Counted from the stretch's first letter, positions 43,159-52,909 are shown. The stretch: 64,000 nucleotides of DNA from Oceanobacillus halophilus (GCF_003628505.1 NZ_RBZP01000007.1:1-64000), one strand, 5' to 3'. Translations and numbers: made by a program. The notes: generated from the letters alone by a model not told the origin.

Positions 43159-43668
43159 TCACGTATCATTCCATATAATTTCTCCGCATTTTTCTTTATG
43201 ATCAATTTCTACATGAAAATAATGTTTTTCGTAAAAGTATTCTAACCGATCAAAGTGATCTGCATCACGTTTGGCAATATCTCCAGTAATGTACTGCACA
43301 TTTTCTTCTCTTGCCATGTCTTTTAGATGTTGCAATAATACAGAACCATATCCTTGGTTTTCTTCACCTTTAATATCTGCTATATGAAGCGTGTGCTTAT
43401 CTTTATATTCAGCCTGAATAGCAGAATTCCATTTACCGCGATAAGGCTTTCTGCAATCATGCAGCATCAATTGAAACATATCTTTTTCCCGATGTGCATA
43501 AATTACAACCCAGTTATCATCACCTGCTTGATCGATACTAATAATTTCAGAGTCCTTCGCAATTTCTTTTATATTATTTTTCATACGAAATAGTTGAATT
43601 TCCAAGGTGTCCAATTCTTCCTTTAATTCACTTTTGGTTTTTTCCTTTTCCAAGAATGCAGAGTACAC
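43159..43668 (-). CDS. GNAT family N-acetyltransferase with N-terminal coiled coil
   Basis: Predicted acetyltransferase, 169 aa. I start it at GTG 43668, eight bases after AAAGGAG; upstream Met codons (43686, 43737) have no ribosome binding site. Residues 5-45 are a Lys/Glu-rich coiled coil (KEKTKSELKEELDTLEIQLF). The GNAT domain follows with HIADIKGEENQGYGSVLLQHL, in which NQGYGS is the acetyl-CoA loop, and ends with a YFYEKHYFHVE segment. Acceptor unknown. Monocistronic, with a terminator. Confidence 0.78.
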   Translation of the reverse strand: MYSAFLEKEKTKSELKEELDTLEIQLFRMKNNIKEIAKDSEIISIDQAGDDNWVVIYAHREKDMFQLMLHDCRKPYRGKWNSAIQAEYKDKHTLHIADIKGEENQGYGSVLLQHLKDMAREENVQYITGDIAKRDADHFDRLEYFYEKHYFHVEIDHKEKCGEIIWNDT

Positions 43669-43867
43669 CTTATCTTCTCCTTTCATATCAAAAAAAACCG
43701 ATTCTAAACTTTTATATATCTTATGAAATAAAAACACAGTTTGCTATTTTACTAGATGTAGGGGGAGTATTTCAAGGGGTCTAAGCAATTTCTAGTTTAG
43801 TCGGTTTTTATTAATGGATCTTCTGTAAATTTAGTCTTAATCTATTAGAAATTAGCTTTACTAATGA

Positions 43868-44340
43868 AGCTCTTTTCGTATAGTTTGTTGCTTTTTGAAG
43901 TTTTCAGTTGATAGAAACTCCTAATTTATTTAATTAAGAATAGTGCTTTATATCCGCTACGGAAATACAATATGCTTTCCGCGGGCGGCTGGTGAATCTC
44001 CTCGTGCTGTCGCACTTCGGGGTCTCACCGATGCCTCTCATCCCGCAGGACAAGCACGTGTCCGAAGACCCCGCAGCGAGGGAACTACTTGAATAAGCTC
44101 CTTTGGCCCTTTCGCCGAGGAAGCTTACTTCGGAGCGATACTAGTAGGCGCAGGTATGTTTTTCCTCGAGGAGGCTGAGGCCGTGCCCGCGGAAAGCGAA
44201 GTATTGTGCCGGAGCGAATGACTGCACAATATAGTAGTCAGTGTGAGCGAGAACAATATTATTCTGAATTAAATATATACATAGTCTACAAAATGCAAAA
44301 TAAAATCTTGTTAAAGCAACAATCTTTTAGAAAAGAGCCA
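43868..44340. mobile_element. MITE-like dispersed repeat, copy D (473 bp, both ends present)
   Basis: Left end AGCTCTTTTCGTATAGTTTG at 43868-43887, right end (reverse complement) GGCTCTTTTCTAAAAGATTG at 44340-44321. The copy contains GATAGAAACTCC (43912), the CCGCGGGCGGCTGGTGA hairpin arm near 43980, CACGTGTCCGAAGACCCCGC (44056) and GCGAGAACAATATTATTCTG near 44247. No TSD is evident. It fills nearly all of the 756-bp gap between genes, ending 20 bp before the chemoreceptor promoter. Confidence 0.8.
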
Positions 44341-44359
44341 ATAATTATTCAAAAAGCCT

Positions 44360-44386
44360 TAAAAATCAAATTAGTTTTGCCGATAT
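44360..44386 (+). promoter_or_regulatory. Sigma-D (motility) promoter of the chemoreceptor gene
   Basis: TAAA at 44360-44363, exactly 15 bp, then GCCGATAT at 44379-44386: a perfect match to the B. subtilis sigma-D consensus. Confidence 0.85.
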
Positions 44387-44424
44387 AGAAACAGTACGCT
44401 TTTATATAACATTGGGGGATCCAT

Positions 44425-46167
44425 ATGAAAAAGAATAACCAAATAAGTAAACAAAGAAAAAGCAACAAATTAAAATGGAAAAATTTAAATATTAGCGTTA
44501 AGTATCTGTCCGCTTTTGCTGTTACTGCTTTGCTATTTTTAATAGCTAGTTTTGTCGTTTATTCTCAGTTAACCAAGACAGAAGATAATGTAGCATCCAT
44601 AGAGGAACAAAATGTATGGGTTAATGAAATGACTGAATTAATATCATTAATACAACTAAAGGACGTTCAGATTGCAGATTATTTACTAACGGAATCTTCC
44701 ATTTACATTGATCAGTACCATACATATACAGAAGAACTTAATAGCTTAATGGAACAATTAAAACCAACACTAACTACACAAGCACAAAAAGAATCGATAG
44801 AAATAATTCAAAAAAATGATGAAAACATCAATCAAACCTTTTTCGATAAAATGGTTCCTGCAATGGAAGAAGGACGAATTGCTTACGCGACTTCCTTAAG
44901 AAACACTTCTACCACCCTGCGTAATGAAAATAGTGACCATGTAAATCAATTAATAGAGAGCATTAAAAAAGAACAACAGGATATCGTTCATTCCGTTACA
45001 CAAAACATGAATAATAGTACACTTATTCTGGTTATTGCAAATTTATCTGTTGTTATAATCGGAACTATTCTAATGGCAGTTGTAAGCCGAAGAATCCGTT
45101 TGAGTCTAAATAATCTCGTTCAGGTTACAAATGAAGTAGCTAATGGAAATTTAAAAGTCAAAGCAATTAACTATCAAGGAAAAGATGAAATCGGTAGACT
45201 ATCTGCTGCAGTAGACCTAATGAAGGAAAATATGAATAGTATTTTAAACAAAGTTTCAGTAGCAGCTAAAAATGTGTCCGACAGCAGTGAAGGATTAACA
45301 TTATCCTCTAAAGAGGTAAAAGAAGGAAATATGCAGATTGCACAAACAATGGAGGAAATCTCTAAAGGTGCAGAAACTCAGGCAAACGGAGCTGGTAATC
45401 TGGCAGATAATATGAATCAGTTCGTACAGAGGGTTAATCTGTCTGAGCAGAGTGGAAAAGAAATTGCGATTAACTCAGAGAATGTTCTAGCTTTAACCAA
45501 TGAAGGAACCATTCTTATGAAGAATTCCGTGAATCAAATGAAACGGATTGATTCGATTGTCTCTGAATCTGTAGATAAAGTGAAAAAGCTAGATAAACAA
45601 TCTGGAGAAATCTCTAATCTAGTTCTTGTCATCAAAGGTATCGCGGATCAAACGAATCTATTGTCACTAAACGCAGCAATCGAAGCTGCAAGAGCAGGTG
45701 AACATGGCAAAGGTTTTGCGGTAGTTGCTGATGAAGTTAGAAAACTTTCTGATCAAGTTTCAGCTTCTGTTGAAGAAATCAAAAGTATCGTGACGAATAT
45801 CCAATTTGAAACTGCTCAAGTTGTTGGTACTTTAAGTACCGGCTATACAGAAGTGAATGAAGGAACCGAACAAATGGAGAGCACAGGGAAAAACTTTGAA
45901 AGTATTAATATCGCAGTAACAGATATGGCTACAAAAATTGCAGCTATATCGACTAACTTAAAAGATATTGCAGCAAACAGCAATAATATGAATAGTGTTA
46001 TTGAAGAAATCGCTTCTGTTTCTGAAGAGTCTGCTGCAGGTGTGGAACAAGCAGCTGCTTCCGCGCAACAGACTGCTAGTTCAATGGAAGAAGTAGCGGG
46101 AAATGCAGATGTCTTAGCAGAACTTGCGGAGCAGCTCACGAAAGAATTAGAGATATTTAAACTATAA
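44425..46167 (+). CDS. Methyl-accepting chemotaxis protein
   Basis: Transmembrane chemoreceptor, 580 aa. TM1 is at about 27-49, an extracellular four-helix-type sensor at about 50-195, TM2 at about 200-220, and HAMP at about 220-275. A long signalling coiled coil follows, with the invariant tip [20 protein letters not shown] near 410-429 and [12 protein letters not shown]. The C-terminal SVEEIKSIV and [14 protein letters not shown] stretches contain likely methylation sites. Transcription from a sigma-D promoter ties it to motility. It stands directly upstream of nosD but is separated by a terminator. Ligand unknown. Confidence 0.93.
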   Translation: MKKNNQISKQRKSNKLKWKNLNISVKYLSAFAVTALLFLIASFVVYSQLTKTEDNVASIEEQNVWVNEMTELISLIQLKDVQIADYLLTESSIYIDQYHTYTEELNSLMEQLKPTLTTQAQKESIEIIQKNDENINQTFFDKMVPAMEEGRIAYATSLRNTSTTLRNENSDHVNQLIESIKKEQQDIVHSVTQNMNNSTLILVIANLSVVIIGTILMAVVSRRIRLSLNNLVQVTNEVANGNLKVKAINYQGKDEIGRLSAAVDLMKENMNSILNKVSVAAKNVSDSSEGLTLSSKEVKEGNMQIAQTMEEISKGAETQANGAGNLADNMNQFVQRVNLSEQSGKEIAINSENVLALTNEGTILMKNSVNQMKRIDSIVSESVDKVKKLDKQSGEISNLVLVIKGIADQTNLLSLNAAIEAARAGEHGKGFAVVADEVRKLSDQVSASVEEIKSIVTNIQFETAQVVGTLSTGYTEVNEGTEQMESTGKNFESINIAVTDMATKIAAISTNLKDIAANSNNMNSVIEEIASVSEESAAGVEQAAASAQQTASSMEEVAGNADVLAELAEQLTKELEIFKL

Positions 46168-46198
46168 ATAATTTCTGGACTAGTATTATAGTCGAAGT

Positions 46199-46240
46199 AA
46201 AATCCAAACTTTCGTAGAATGACAGGTTTGGATTTTTTCG
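46199..46240 (+). terminator. Terminator of the chemoreceptor gene
   Basis: AAATCCAAAC / GTTTGGATTT stem followed by TTTT. Confidence 0.9.
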
Positions 46241-46416
46241 CATCTAATAATTACCTTCTAACTTTCCTCACAGTCCCCACCGCATATACACATTTATTTC
46301 ATAATTTATTAATAAATACGTCAAATTTATAGCTCTTAAGGGTCATGCTCCTCCTTTTTCCTCATGCTACGATGAATTTACCTTTTAATAATTCTAATAG
46401 TTGGAGGTGATTTTAT

Positions 46417-47715
46417 ATTAAATATCTACTCTCCATTTTTATCGCATTAACCCTATTATTAAGTTATCAATATGTACTAGCAGAGGAAACTGTTATACCG
46501 CTTCAGGCCCTAATTGATCAAACAGAATCAGGGGAAACATTAATTTTACCACCAGGAGAGTACATAGGTGGTGCTGTTATAACAAAACCAATAAATATTA
46601 TCGGAGAAGATGAGGTCTTGATTACTTCTGATGGAAAAAGTTCGATCATTACCATTTCTTCAAATAACGTATCCATTACCAATCTTTCTATTAGGGACGA
46701 AAAAAAACAATCGGATGCAACAGTTTCCATAGTGGGAGATAACAATTACCTCGGAGATATTTCCATTGAAACGCAAGGCATAGGTATTAAATTACTGGAA
46801 GCTCATGATAACACACTCGAAAATATAACCATTACTGGAGATAAAAACTTATCTCTTGGGCAACGAGGCAACGGTATCGATTTATGGGGATCTCATGGGA
46901 ATAATATCCAGTCAACAACAATCTCCCATGTAAAAGATGGTATTTATATCGAGAGCAGCAAAGACAATGTAGTAGCGTCCAATGAAATAACTCATTCACG
47001 ATATGGTTATCATCTCATGTTTACAGAACAGACAAACTTACAGGGAAATATTTCGACCGATAATGCAAGCGGGATGATGATTATGGGTACGAAGAAAACG
47101 ACTGCAGATGGAAATATTTTGAAAAACAACCAAAAAAGCGCACGAGCACAAGGGATCTTACTTTTTGATGTTACGGAAGCACTCATTATTAATAACGAAA
47201 TGACTGAAAACAAAATTGGTATTTATATGGAACAATCCAGTGAAAACGAAATAAAGAAGAATGAGATGATAAGAAACTATATTGGTATACAAGTAAAGGA
47301 AGCGAGCAATAACCAAATATATCATAATTCTATCATGGCAAACGTTGTACAGGGACAGGCTGACCAAAGCGCAAATAATGATACACATTCCAACTATTGG
47401 GGAAACCATGTTGGACTAGATACAAACGGAGATGGGAAAAGCAATACAAGGTATATCGTTGATCCATATTTTCTAAGTCTGACAGAAGATTTTCCGGTTT
47501 TTCAACTATTTTTCCAAACACCAGGCATGGAATTTCTAAAGCTATTGTTACAAACACCTTCAGAAAACTGGTTCATCGATGAATCGCCATTAATGGATAA
47601 CCCAGTAGTTTCCGATCACGTTCAAACGGAAAAATCAAATTTCGTATGGATGGTTAGCTTATCATTAGTAATCATTAGTACAGGAATATTCTATACGGGG
47701 GTAAGAAAACGATGA
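46417..47715 (+). CDS. nosD: NosD-like periplasmic copper/maturation protein
   Basis: Exported beta-helix protein of the nitrous oxide reductase maturation system, with carbohydrate-binding/sugar hydrolase (CASH) repeats, 432 aa. The start must be upstream of the first ATG/TTG-type codon (TTG 46618), because a good signal peptide (KYLLSIFIALTLLLSYQYVLA) is encoded in frame from 46420. GGAGGTGA at 46403-46410 is followed, six bases on, by ATT 46417, the only start-like codon before a stop at 46408. Many right-handed beta-helix turns follow (NTLENITI, GNNIQSTTISH, NVVASNEITHSRYGYHLMFT). The C-terminus has one membrane segment (about 408-427). It shares 4 bp with nosL. Confidence 0.82.
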   Translation: MKYLLSIFIALTLLLSYQYVLAEETVIPLQALIDQTESGETLILPPGEYIGGAVITKPINIIGEDEVLITSDGKSSIITISSNNVSITNLSIRDEKKQSDATVSIVGDNNYLGDISIETQGIGIKLLEAHDNTLENITITGDKNLSLGQRGNGIDLWGSHGNNIQSTTISHVKDGIYIESSKDNVVASNEITHSRYGYHLMFTEQTNLQGNISTDNASGMMIMGTKKTTADGNILKNNQKSARAQGILLFDVTEALIINNEMTENKIGIYMEQSSENEIKKNEMIRNYIGIQVKEASNNQIYHNSIMANVVQGQADQSANNDTHSNYWGNHVGLDTNGDGKSNTRYIVDPYFLSLTEDFPVFQLFFQTPGMEFLKLLLQTPSENWFIDESPLMDNPVVSDHVQTEKSNFVWMVSLSLVIISTGIFYTGVRKR

Positions 47716-48224
47716 AAAAATCTGTTAAAAATATGGGAATCATTATTATATTAACATTACTTCTAGCCGCATGCGGGGAAGACAATTATGAAGCGAGCGA
47801 GGTAAATGAAGACGTAGATACGTGTGAAGTGTGTAATATGATGGTACCAAATAATCAGCACGCCACACAAATTGTACTTGAGGATGGTCGATCATTAATG
47901 TTTGATGACTTGGGCTGTCTTTATAAATGGAAATTAGATAATCAAGACGGAAGTGTCGGAGCAGAGTTTGTCCGTGATTTTCACACAGAAGAATGGATTG
48001 AAATCCAAAATTCCTTTTTCGTTTACGATAAAGATATAATGACACCGATGGCTTATAACATTATTTCCTTTAAGGAAGAATCCGATGCAAAAACCTTTAT
48101 TGAAACGGAAGGAAAAGGAGTATTGATTGCAGCAGATAATCTCGATACCCACCATTGGGAAAGAAACAAAGAAATGATGGAGAAAAACAAGGAAATGATG
48201 AACCATGACCATAATGAAGAATAA
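47712..48224 (+). CDS. nosL: NosL-like copper-binding lipoprotein
   Basis: A 170-aa lipoprotein, with lipobox LLAAC (Cys21). The NosL features are DTCEVCNMMVP near 36-46 (CxxCxM, a copper site in studied NosL proteins), MFDDLGCLYKW near 68-78 and MTPMAYNIISF near 116-126. The tail is Met/His-rich (NKEMMNHDHNEE) and could bind further metal. It probably delivers Cu(I) for the Cu-Z cluster of N2O reductase. Starts in an ATGA overlap with nosD. Confidence 0.88.
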   Translation: MKKSVKNMGIIIILTLLLAACGEDNYEASEVNEDVDTCEVCNMMVPNNQHATQIVLEDGRSLMFDDLGCLYKWKLDNQDGSVGAEFVRDFHTEEWIEIQNSFFVYDKDIMTPMAYNIISFKEESDAKTFIETEGKGVLIAADNLDTHHWERNKEMMEKNKEMMNHDHNEE

Positions 48225-48242
48225 TAGTAAGGATGAAAACAT

Positions 48243-49064
48243 ATGCGTATTTTTACGATAGCATTCAGAGAAATAAAATTAGGTATGCGTAATTCCTGGA
48301 CATATTCGTTTTTAATCTTGCTAACTATCTTCATATTAGCGGTATTATTACTGCAGTCAGGTGTACCAAGTACGGGAGAATACACCGATATTACTGGAGC
48401 TATGATGAATATAACACTCTACCTATTGCCATTAATTACTTTGTTACTCGGTGGGATTTCTACCGTTAATGAGAAGGAGGATGGTCATTGGAATCTTCTT
48501 ACTACGTATAATTTATCACCTTATCACTTTCTAGTGGGGAAGTGGCTTGGTTTAGCTGTTATTCTTCTAGCGATACTTTCCTTTAGCTTTGGGTTTGCTG
48601 GGTTACTCACGACATTATTTGGAAATAGTTTATCCATTCATACACTGGTCTTTTTTTGGGGGTTTTCCACTATCCTTGCAATGATCTATTTAGGAATATC
48701 CATTAGTATTGGTGCATTTTCAAAAAATCGCTGGCAGTCCTTGATGGTTGGTATTGGTGTTTGGTTCTTTACGATTATTCTTTGGCCCTTATTGCTTATT
48801 AGCATCCTTAGCTTTTTACCCTATCCCTGGATAAAACCAATATTAGAAATAAGTACTTTCCTTAATCCTGCAGAATTTGTTCGGATTTTTTCCATGATGC
48901 ACATGGGAGCTGGATCGGTTTTCGGGCCGGAATACAATCATTGGGTGACCTGGGTAGAGAGTTCTTTCGGATTAAGTATCTTCGCAATTCTAATATTCAT
49001 TTGGATTGGGGTCACCATTACCATTGGGGCTGTTGTCTGGGAAAGGATGAGCAGAAATGGATAA
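48243..49064 (+). CDS. nosY: NosY-like ABC transporter permease
   Basis: Membrane subunit, 273 aa, six membrane segments. N-terminal RIFTIAFREIKLGMRN precedes TM1, as in NosY/ABC-2 permeases. The loop NEKEDGHWNLLTTYNLSPY resembles the conserved region after TM2. It works with NosF, and with NosD outside, probably to supply sulfur for the copper cluster. It overlaps nosF by 8 bp. Confidence 0.84.
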   Translation: MRIFTIAFREIKLGMRNSWTYSFLILLTIFILAVLLLQSGVPSTGEYTDITGAMMNITLYLLPLITLLLGGISTVNEKEDGHWNLLTTYNLSPYHFLVGKWLGLAVILLAILSFSFGFAGLLTTLFGNSLSIHTLVFFWGFSTILAMIYLGISISIGAFSKNRWQSLMVGIGVWFFTIILWPLLLISILSFLPYPWIKPILEISTFLNPAEFVRIFSMMHMGAGSVFGPEYNHWVTWVESSFGLSIFAILIFIWIGVTITIGAVVWERMSRNG

Positions 49065-49776
49065 GATGATGCTTGAGCTAATACAAGTAGAAAAAACGAT
49101 TCATAGAAAAAAGCTTATTAGACCTACAAGCTTCCAATTAAAATACGGGCATATTCTTGCGCTTAGCGGGGGTAATGGTGCTGGGAAAAGTACTCTAATC
49201 AGGTTAATTGCCGGCATTAATAAACCAACAAAGGGAAAAATCATAGTAGATGGAATGGAGTTAAATAAAAATCATCGTCTATTCTTTAACCAGATTGGAT
49301 ATATGCCTGACGACTTCCAATTTCAAAAAAACTTAACCGCTGGGGAAACACTAACCTTTTACGCCAAATTAAAAAAAGTGAAGAAAGAACGAGTGGAGGA
49401 AGTATTAGAAAAGGTTGGACTAATAGACAGCATGCACAAAACAATGGGAACATTTTCAAAAGGAATGAAACAAAGAATGTTGTTAGCTCAGGCCATGTTG
49501 GCTAAGCCTCCCTTGCTAATCTTAGATGAACCGACAAATGGTTTGGATCCCTATTGGGTACATTCATTTAGTCAGATGATGAAAGAGGCACGAACAAACG
49601 GACAAACCGTTATCCTTTCAACACATGACTTAAATGTTGCAGAGGAAATTGCCGATGAAGTTATATTCTTATATGAAGGAACAGTGGTTAATAAAGGACT
49701 TATCTCTGATTTCAATAAACTAGGACTTTACAAAACCTATCAGCAAATTTTTCTGGACATGCAAAAAACATCCTGA
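49057..49776 (+). CDS. nosF: NosF-like ABC transporter ATPase
   Basis: ATPase partner of NosY, 239 aa. Walker A GGNGAGKS (about 38-45) and a signature that departs from LSGGQ: TFSKGMKQRMLLAQAM near 131-146. LILDEPTNGLDP near 152-163 and STHDLN near 187 complete the site. The FSKGM variation is common in NosF/CcmA-like ATPases. Last gene of nosDLYF. No nosZ lies nearby; the operon ends at a terminator. Confidence 0.85.
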   Translation: MDKMMLELIQVEKTIHRKKLIRPTSFQLKYGHILALSGGNGAGKSTLIRLIAGINKPTKGKIIVDGMELNKNHRLFFNQIGYMPDDFQFQKNLTAGETLTFYAKLKKVKKERVEEVLEKVGLIDSMHKTMGTFSKGMKQRMLLAQAMLAKPPLLILDEPTNGLDPYWVHSFSQMMKEARTNGQTVILSTHDLNVAEEIADEVIFLYEGTVVNKGLISDFNKLGLYKTYQQIFLDMQKTS

Positions 49777-49805
49777 TTCTTTTTCGTTGATCAGGATGTT
49801 TTTTG
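49764..49805. terminator. Bidirectional terminator between nosF and the response regulator
   Basis: AACATCCTGAT / ATCAGGATGTT stem with A-run upstream and T-run downstream; the genes converge. Confidence 0.9.
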
Positions 49806-50465
49806 CTAATCCATTTTATCCTTTAGGTAACCTTTTTCATAAGCATACTTTGCTAATTGTACTCGATTATTCATATGAAGCTTTTGAAATAAGTTTTTCA
49901 AATGATTTTTTACGGTGTACTCTGAAATTTCTAAACGAATCGAAATTTCCCGATTCGTATACCCTTTAGCTACCCATGTCAAGATTTCTCTTTCTCTATA
50001 GGATAATGCATCACTTTCTGAATCATTTATTTCTTGATGGCCAGAAAACTCCTGTAACATTTGTTTCGCTAATTCTTTAGAGATTGGCGCATGGTCACTA
50101 ACCACACTCTTCAAGTAAGATATCCATGAATCATGATTAACGTTTTTCAGCAAATAACCTTGTGCCCCATTTTTGATAGCTTCGAATAAATCGATGATAT
50201 CATCTGATACTGTAACCATTACAATTTTCACATAGGGATACCGTTCTTTTATTTTTCTTGTCGCTTCCAAACCAGTGATATCGGGTAGACGTATGTCCAT
50301 TAATAGGAGGTCAGGCATGAACTCGGCAGTCTTTTCAATAGCCTCTTCACCAGTTACCGCTTCTGCAACCACCTCAAAAGATGGTTCAGAACTTAGTATA
50401 TCCTTCATACCTTCACGAGCCATCGGATGATCATCAACAATTACTATTCTAATTTTTTCTCCCAC
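49806..50465 (-). CDS. Response regulator, NarL/FixJ type
   Basis: Two-component response regulator, 219 aa. The receiver domain (1-120) has VIVDDHP with Asp-Asp near 10-11, the phosphoacceptor Asp in LLMDIRLPD near 56, and Lys in KNGAQGYLLKNV near 106. The LuxR-type helix-turn-helix lies at about 152-210 (LSYREREILTWVAKGYTN, REISIRLEISEYTVKNH). Start is GTG 50465 after GGAGGGA. It is 43 bp downstream of its sensor kinase and convergent with nosF, so regulation of nos genes is possible but unproven. Confidence 0.92.
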   Translation of the reverse strand: MGEKIRIVIVDDHPMAREGMKDILSSEPSFEVVAEAVTGEEAIEKTAEFMPDLLLMDIRLPDITGLEATRKIKERYPYVKIVMVTVSDDIIDLFEAIKNGAQGYLLKNVNHDSWISYLKSVVSDHAPISKELAKQMLQEFSGHQEINDSESDALSYREREILTWVAKGYTNREISIRLEISEYTVKNHLKNLFQKLHMNNRVQLAKYAYEKGYLKDKMD

Positions 50466-50508
50466 TTTTCATCCCTCCGATACATAACAATCGGTACTAG
50501 TGTTATTA

Positions 50509-51333
50509 TCATCTTCGGGATAAAGTGACAATTGTTTCACCGTTCTCCCGCTTAAAGTCCATGTTCCAATTTATTCGTTGGCATCGTTGTACCATCATTT
50601 TCAACCCGAAACTACCAGACTTATTTAAATCAGCTTCTGTAAAGCCCCTCCCATTGTCTTTAATCATCAAGTATTTTTTATCGGGACTTATTTTTATCTG
50701 AATGTTTACAACAGATGCTTCTGCGTGCTTTTGTATGTTGACAAAAGACTCATGGAGACATGCTAAAAGTTCACTTTGCTCTTTTGTCTTAAGTAAACTT
50801 TCTTCAACCTCTATTACACGTTCAATTTCCATCCCTGAATCAGTTTCAAATTCATGGATCAATTGCTGCAATCTATCCTTCCATGAAACATCCGGATCTT
50901 CAATCGGGGTTTTCAAATTGTTTATTCCTAGTCTTACATAATCATGAATATCATGAATGTTCTCTCTTAATCTCCCAAATAATTCTTCATTTTCCTCTGA
51001 CACTTCTATCTTATCAAGCTGACGAACTTTAATAGATAATAAAAACAATGATTGAGCTAAACCATCATGCAGTTCCTCAGCAATCTTCTCTCTCTCCTCT
51101 AAAACAGCCTTTTTGGCACGCTCGATTCTTAGCTCTTCTTGCATTTGTTCTAATTTAGAAAAAAAGCGAGTTAATAGAGTAAATGTAACAAACAACACAA
51201 TTACTGGGGTTAACCAATTTCCTAAATCCATAGAAATATACGGTAATAAGTATTCATGACGAATGTATTCCCAGGCTCCCACAGTAATTGTAGGAATGAG
51301 CAAAATAAACCACTTCAGCTGATTATAGGACAT
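50509..51333 (-). CDS. Sensor histidine kinase, HisKA_3 type
   Basis: Membrane sensor kinase, 274 aa. ATG 51333 (MSYNQLKWFILLIP) follows AAAAGGAGATAA. Two membrane segments at about 7-24 and 38-57 leave almost no extracellular loop, so the signal may be sensed in the membrane or by a partner. The coiled coil (60-88) precedes the phospho-His motif REKIAEELHDGLAQSLF (His near 97). The ATP-binding domain has an unusual N box (ESFVNIQKHAEA) and the G1 box DNGRGF. No Cys cluster like that of NreB is present. Cognate regulator follows. Confidence 0.9.
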   Translation of the reverse strand: MSYNQLKWFILLIPTITVGAWEYIRHEYLLPYISMDLGNWLTPVIVLFVTFTLLTRFFSKLEQMQEELRIERAKKAVLEEREKIAEELHDGLAQSLFLLSIKVRQLDKIEVSEENEELFGRLRENIHDIHDYVRLGINNLKTPIEDPDVSWKDRLQQLIHEFETDSGMEIERVIEVEESLLKTKEQSELLACLHESFVNIQKHAEASVVNIQIKISPDKKYLMIKDNGRGFTEADLNKSGSFGLKMMVQRCQRINWNMDFKRENGETIVTLSRR

Positions 51334-51432
51334 GTTGTTATCTCCTTTTCCCCACACCAAAAAGTATCAGGCAGTATATCTACCCTCTACTTATATATTA
51401 CTCTGATTCCGTGTGAGCTACAAAAAGCACGC

Positions 51433-52275
51433 CTAGTATTCATCCAATTCTATATCATTTTCATCGTACGAAATCCAGTCACTAAAACTTCCTGGATATA
51501 GTTTAATATTTTTATAACCTAGAGATTTAAGAGCCAAAATATTTGGACATGCGGAAACGCCAGAACCACAGGAGACGATTATTTCTTCATCTTTTTCCAA
51601 TGAAGAAAAATGCTCTTGCAGCTGATTTATTGTTTTCCAAGTACCGTCTTCATTAAATACATCCTGCCAAAAGAAGTTTTTCGCACCTGGTATATGTCCA
51701 GCTTTACTATACAATGGTTCTTTGATTCCTAAATACCTATCTCTAGCACGCGAATCTATTAGAATAGCCGCACTATCGTCCATTTTCTGCTTAACTTGTT
51801 CCATCGTTACGGTCTGTTCCTCTCGAATTTTTGGCTTGAACTCCTTCTTCACAAGAGGAGGTATCTTGTCTGTTACTTCAAATCCTTTTTCTACCCATTT
51901 GTTATAACCTCCTTCCAGAACAAATACATTGTCGTGTCCCATATAATGAAGCAACCACCAAAGCCTGGAAGCAAACATATCATTTTCTTGGTCGTAAATA
52001 ACTACCGTTGTCTCATGGTCAATCCCAATATTTCCAGTTTTTGCAGCAAACATAGCTATGTCCGGCAATGGATGGCTGCCACCATGCTTCGCTACTTTTC
52101 CGGATAGATCTCTGTTTAAATCAAGATAAACAGCACTAGGCAGATGATTCTTTAAATACATTTTTCTTCCTGCATCCGGATCTGTTAGCACAAATCTCAC
52201 GTCAACTATCACAGTATTTTGAGAATCCTTATCTAATTTTTCTCTAAGTTCATTCACAGACATAATATATGACAT
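51433..52275 (-). CDS. 3-mercaptopyruvate/thiosulfate sulfurtransferase (two rhodanese domains)
   Basis: Transfers sulfane sulfur to acceptors. 280 aa with an inactive N-terminal rhodanese domain (about 8-130) and a catalytic C-terminal one (about 155-275). The active loop SCGSGVSACPN near 243-253 has the nucleophilic Cys. The CGSGVS/TA pattern is typical of mercaptopyruvate sulfurtransferases rather than the CRKG thiosulfate type. It is 2 bp downstream of the acetyltransferase gene at 52278, so they are co-transcribed. Confidence 0.88.
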   Translation of the reverse strand: MSYIMSVNELREKLDKDSQNTVIVDVRFVLTDPDAGRKMYLKNHLPSAVYLDLNRDLSGKVAKHGGSHPLPDIAMFAAKTGNIGIDHETTVVIYDQENDMFASRLWWLLHYMGHDNVFVLEGGYNKWVEKGFEVTDKIPPLVKKEFKPKIREEQTVTMEQVKQKMDDSAAILIDSRARDRYLGIKEPLYSKAGHIPGAKNFFWQDVFNEDGTWKTINQLQEHFSSLEKDEEIIVSCGSGVSACPNILALKSLGYKNIKLYPGSFSDWISYDENDIELDEY

Positions 52276-52277
52276 GT

Positions 52278-52778
52278 TTATCCCTCCAATAGTTTACTCA
52301 TGTAATATTCATCTACATATTTGCCATCCATATAAATGGAATGCTTTTTCGTACCTTCCTTCTTAAATCCAGCTTTCTGATATAAGTTTATTCCAGCACT
52401 GTTTTCCGTTATAACTGTTAGTTCTAACCTGTGCAATTTTCCCTTCGCCCACCGGTCTAATTCGTTAAACAACGCTGTACCAATTCCCTTCCCTTGGAAT
52501 TCCTGTAAAATCCCAACAACGATATAAGCACTGTGTTTTGTTTTATTACTGCTTCCTCCTATTGCCAATAGGTAGCCAACCAAACCATGATCGACCTCTG
52601 CTACAAAAATAGTGGAGTTCTCTACACTTGTTAAATCTTCTATCATCCGCTTTTGTTTGTCTGCAGAAATTTGTCTTTCGTTCGCTTCATACATCATAAA
52701 AGGACTTTCTCGTTCTACTTGTTGAGTTAACCTCATTAATTGTTCTGCATCAGATATTACTGCGTTTCTAATCATCAA
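52278..52778 (-). CDS. GNAT family N-acetyltransferase
   Basis: 166-aa acetyltransferase. The acetyl-CoA loop is EFQGKGIGTALFNELDRWA (Q/RxxGxG/A at about 96-101). LTVITENSAGINLYQKAGFKKEGTKK (in part: NSAGINLYQKAGF) near 125-138 is the RimI/Pat-like C-terminal signature. Acceptor unknown. First gene of a two-gene unit with the sulfurtransferase. Confidence 0.88.
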   Translation of the reverse strand: MMIRNAVISDAEQLMRLTQQVERESPFMMYEANERQISADKQKRMIEDLTSVENSTIFVAEVDHGLVGYLLAIGGSSNKTKHSAYIVVGILQEFQGKGIGTALFNELDRWAKGKLHRLELTVITENSAGINLYQKAGFKKEGTKKHSIYMDGKYVDEYYMSKLLEG

Positions 52779-52909
52779 TCTCTCTCCTATCTTCCTAATA
52801 ATTCGACAAAAACATTTCCATATCCTCTAATCATTTCGATAACCATTCTATGATATGGTAAAATACGGTTAAATCAATAAATCATGCGTTCAATCAGGAG
52901 GAAAGAATT

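Noticed and set aside
46618-47715. nosD starting at TTG 46618
   Set aside because: It would lose the signal peptide and conserved first beta-helix turns encoded in frame upstream of it.
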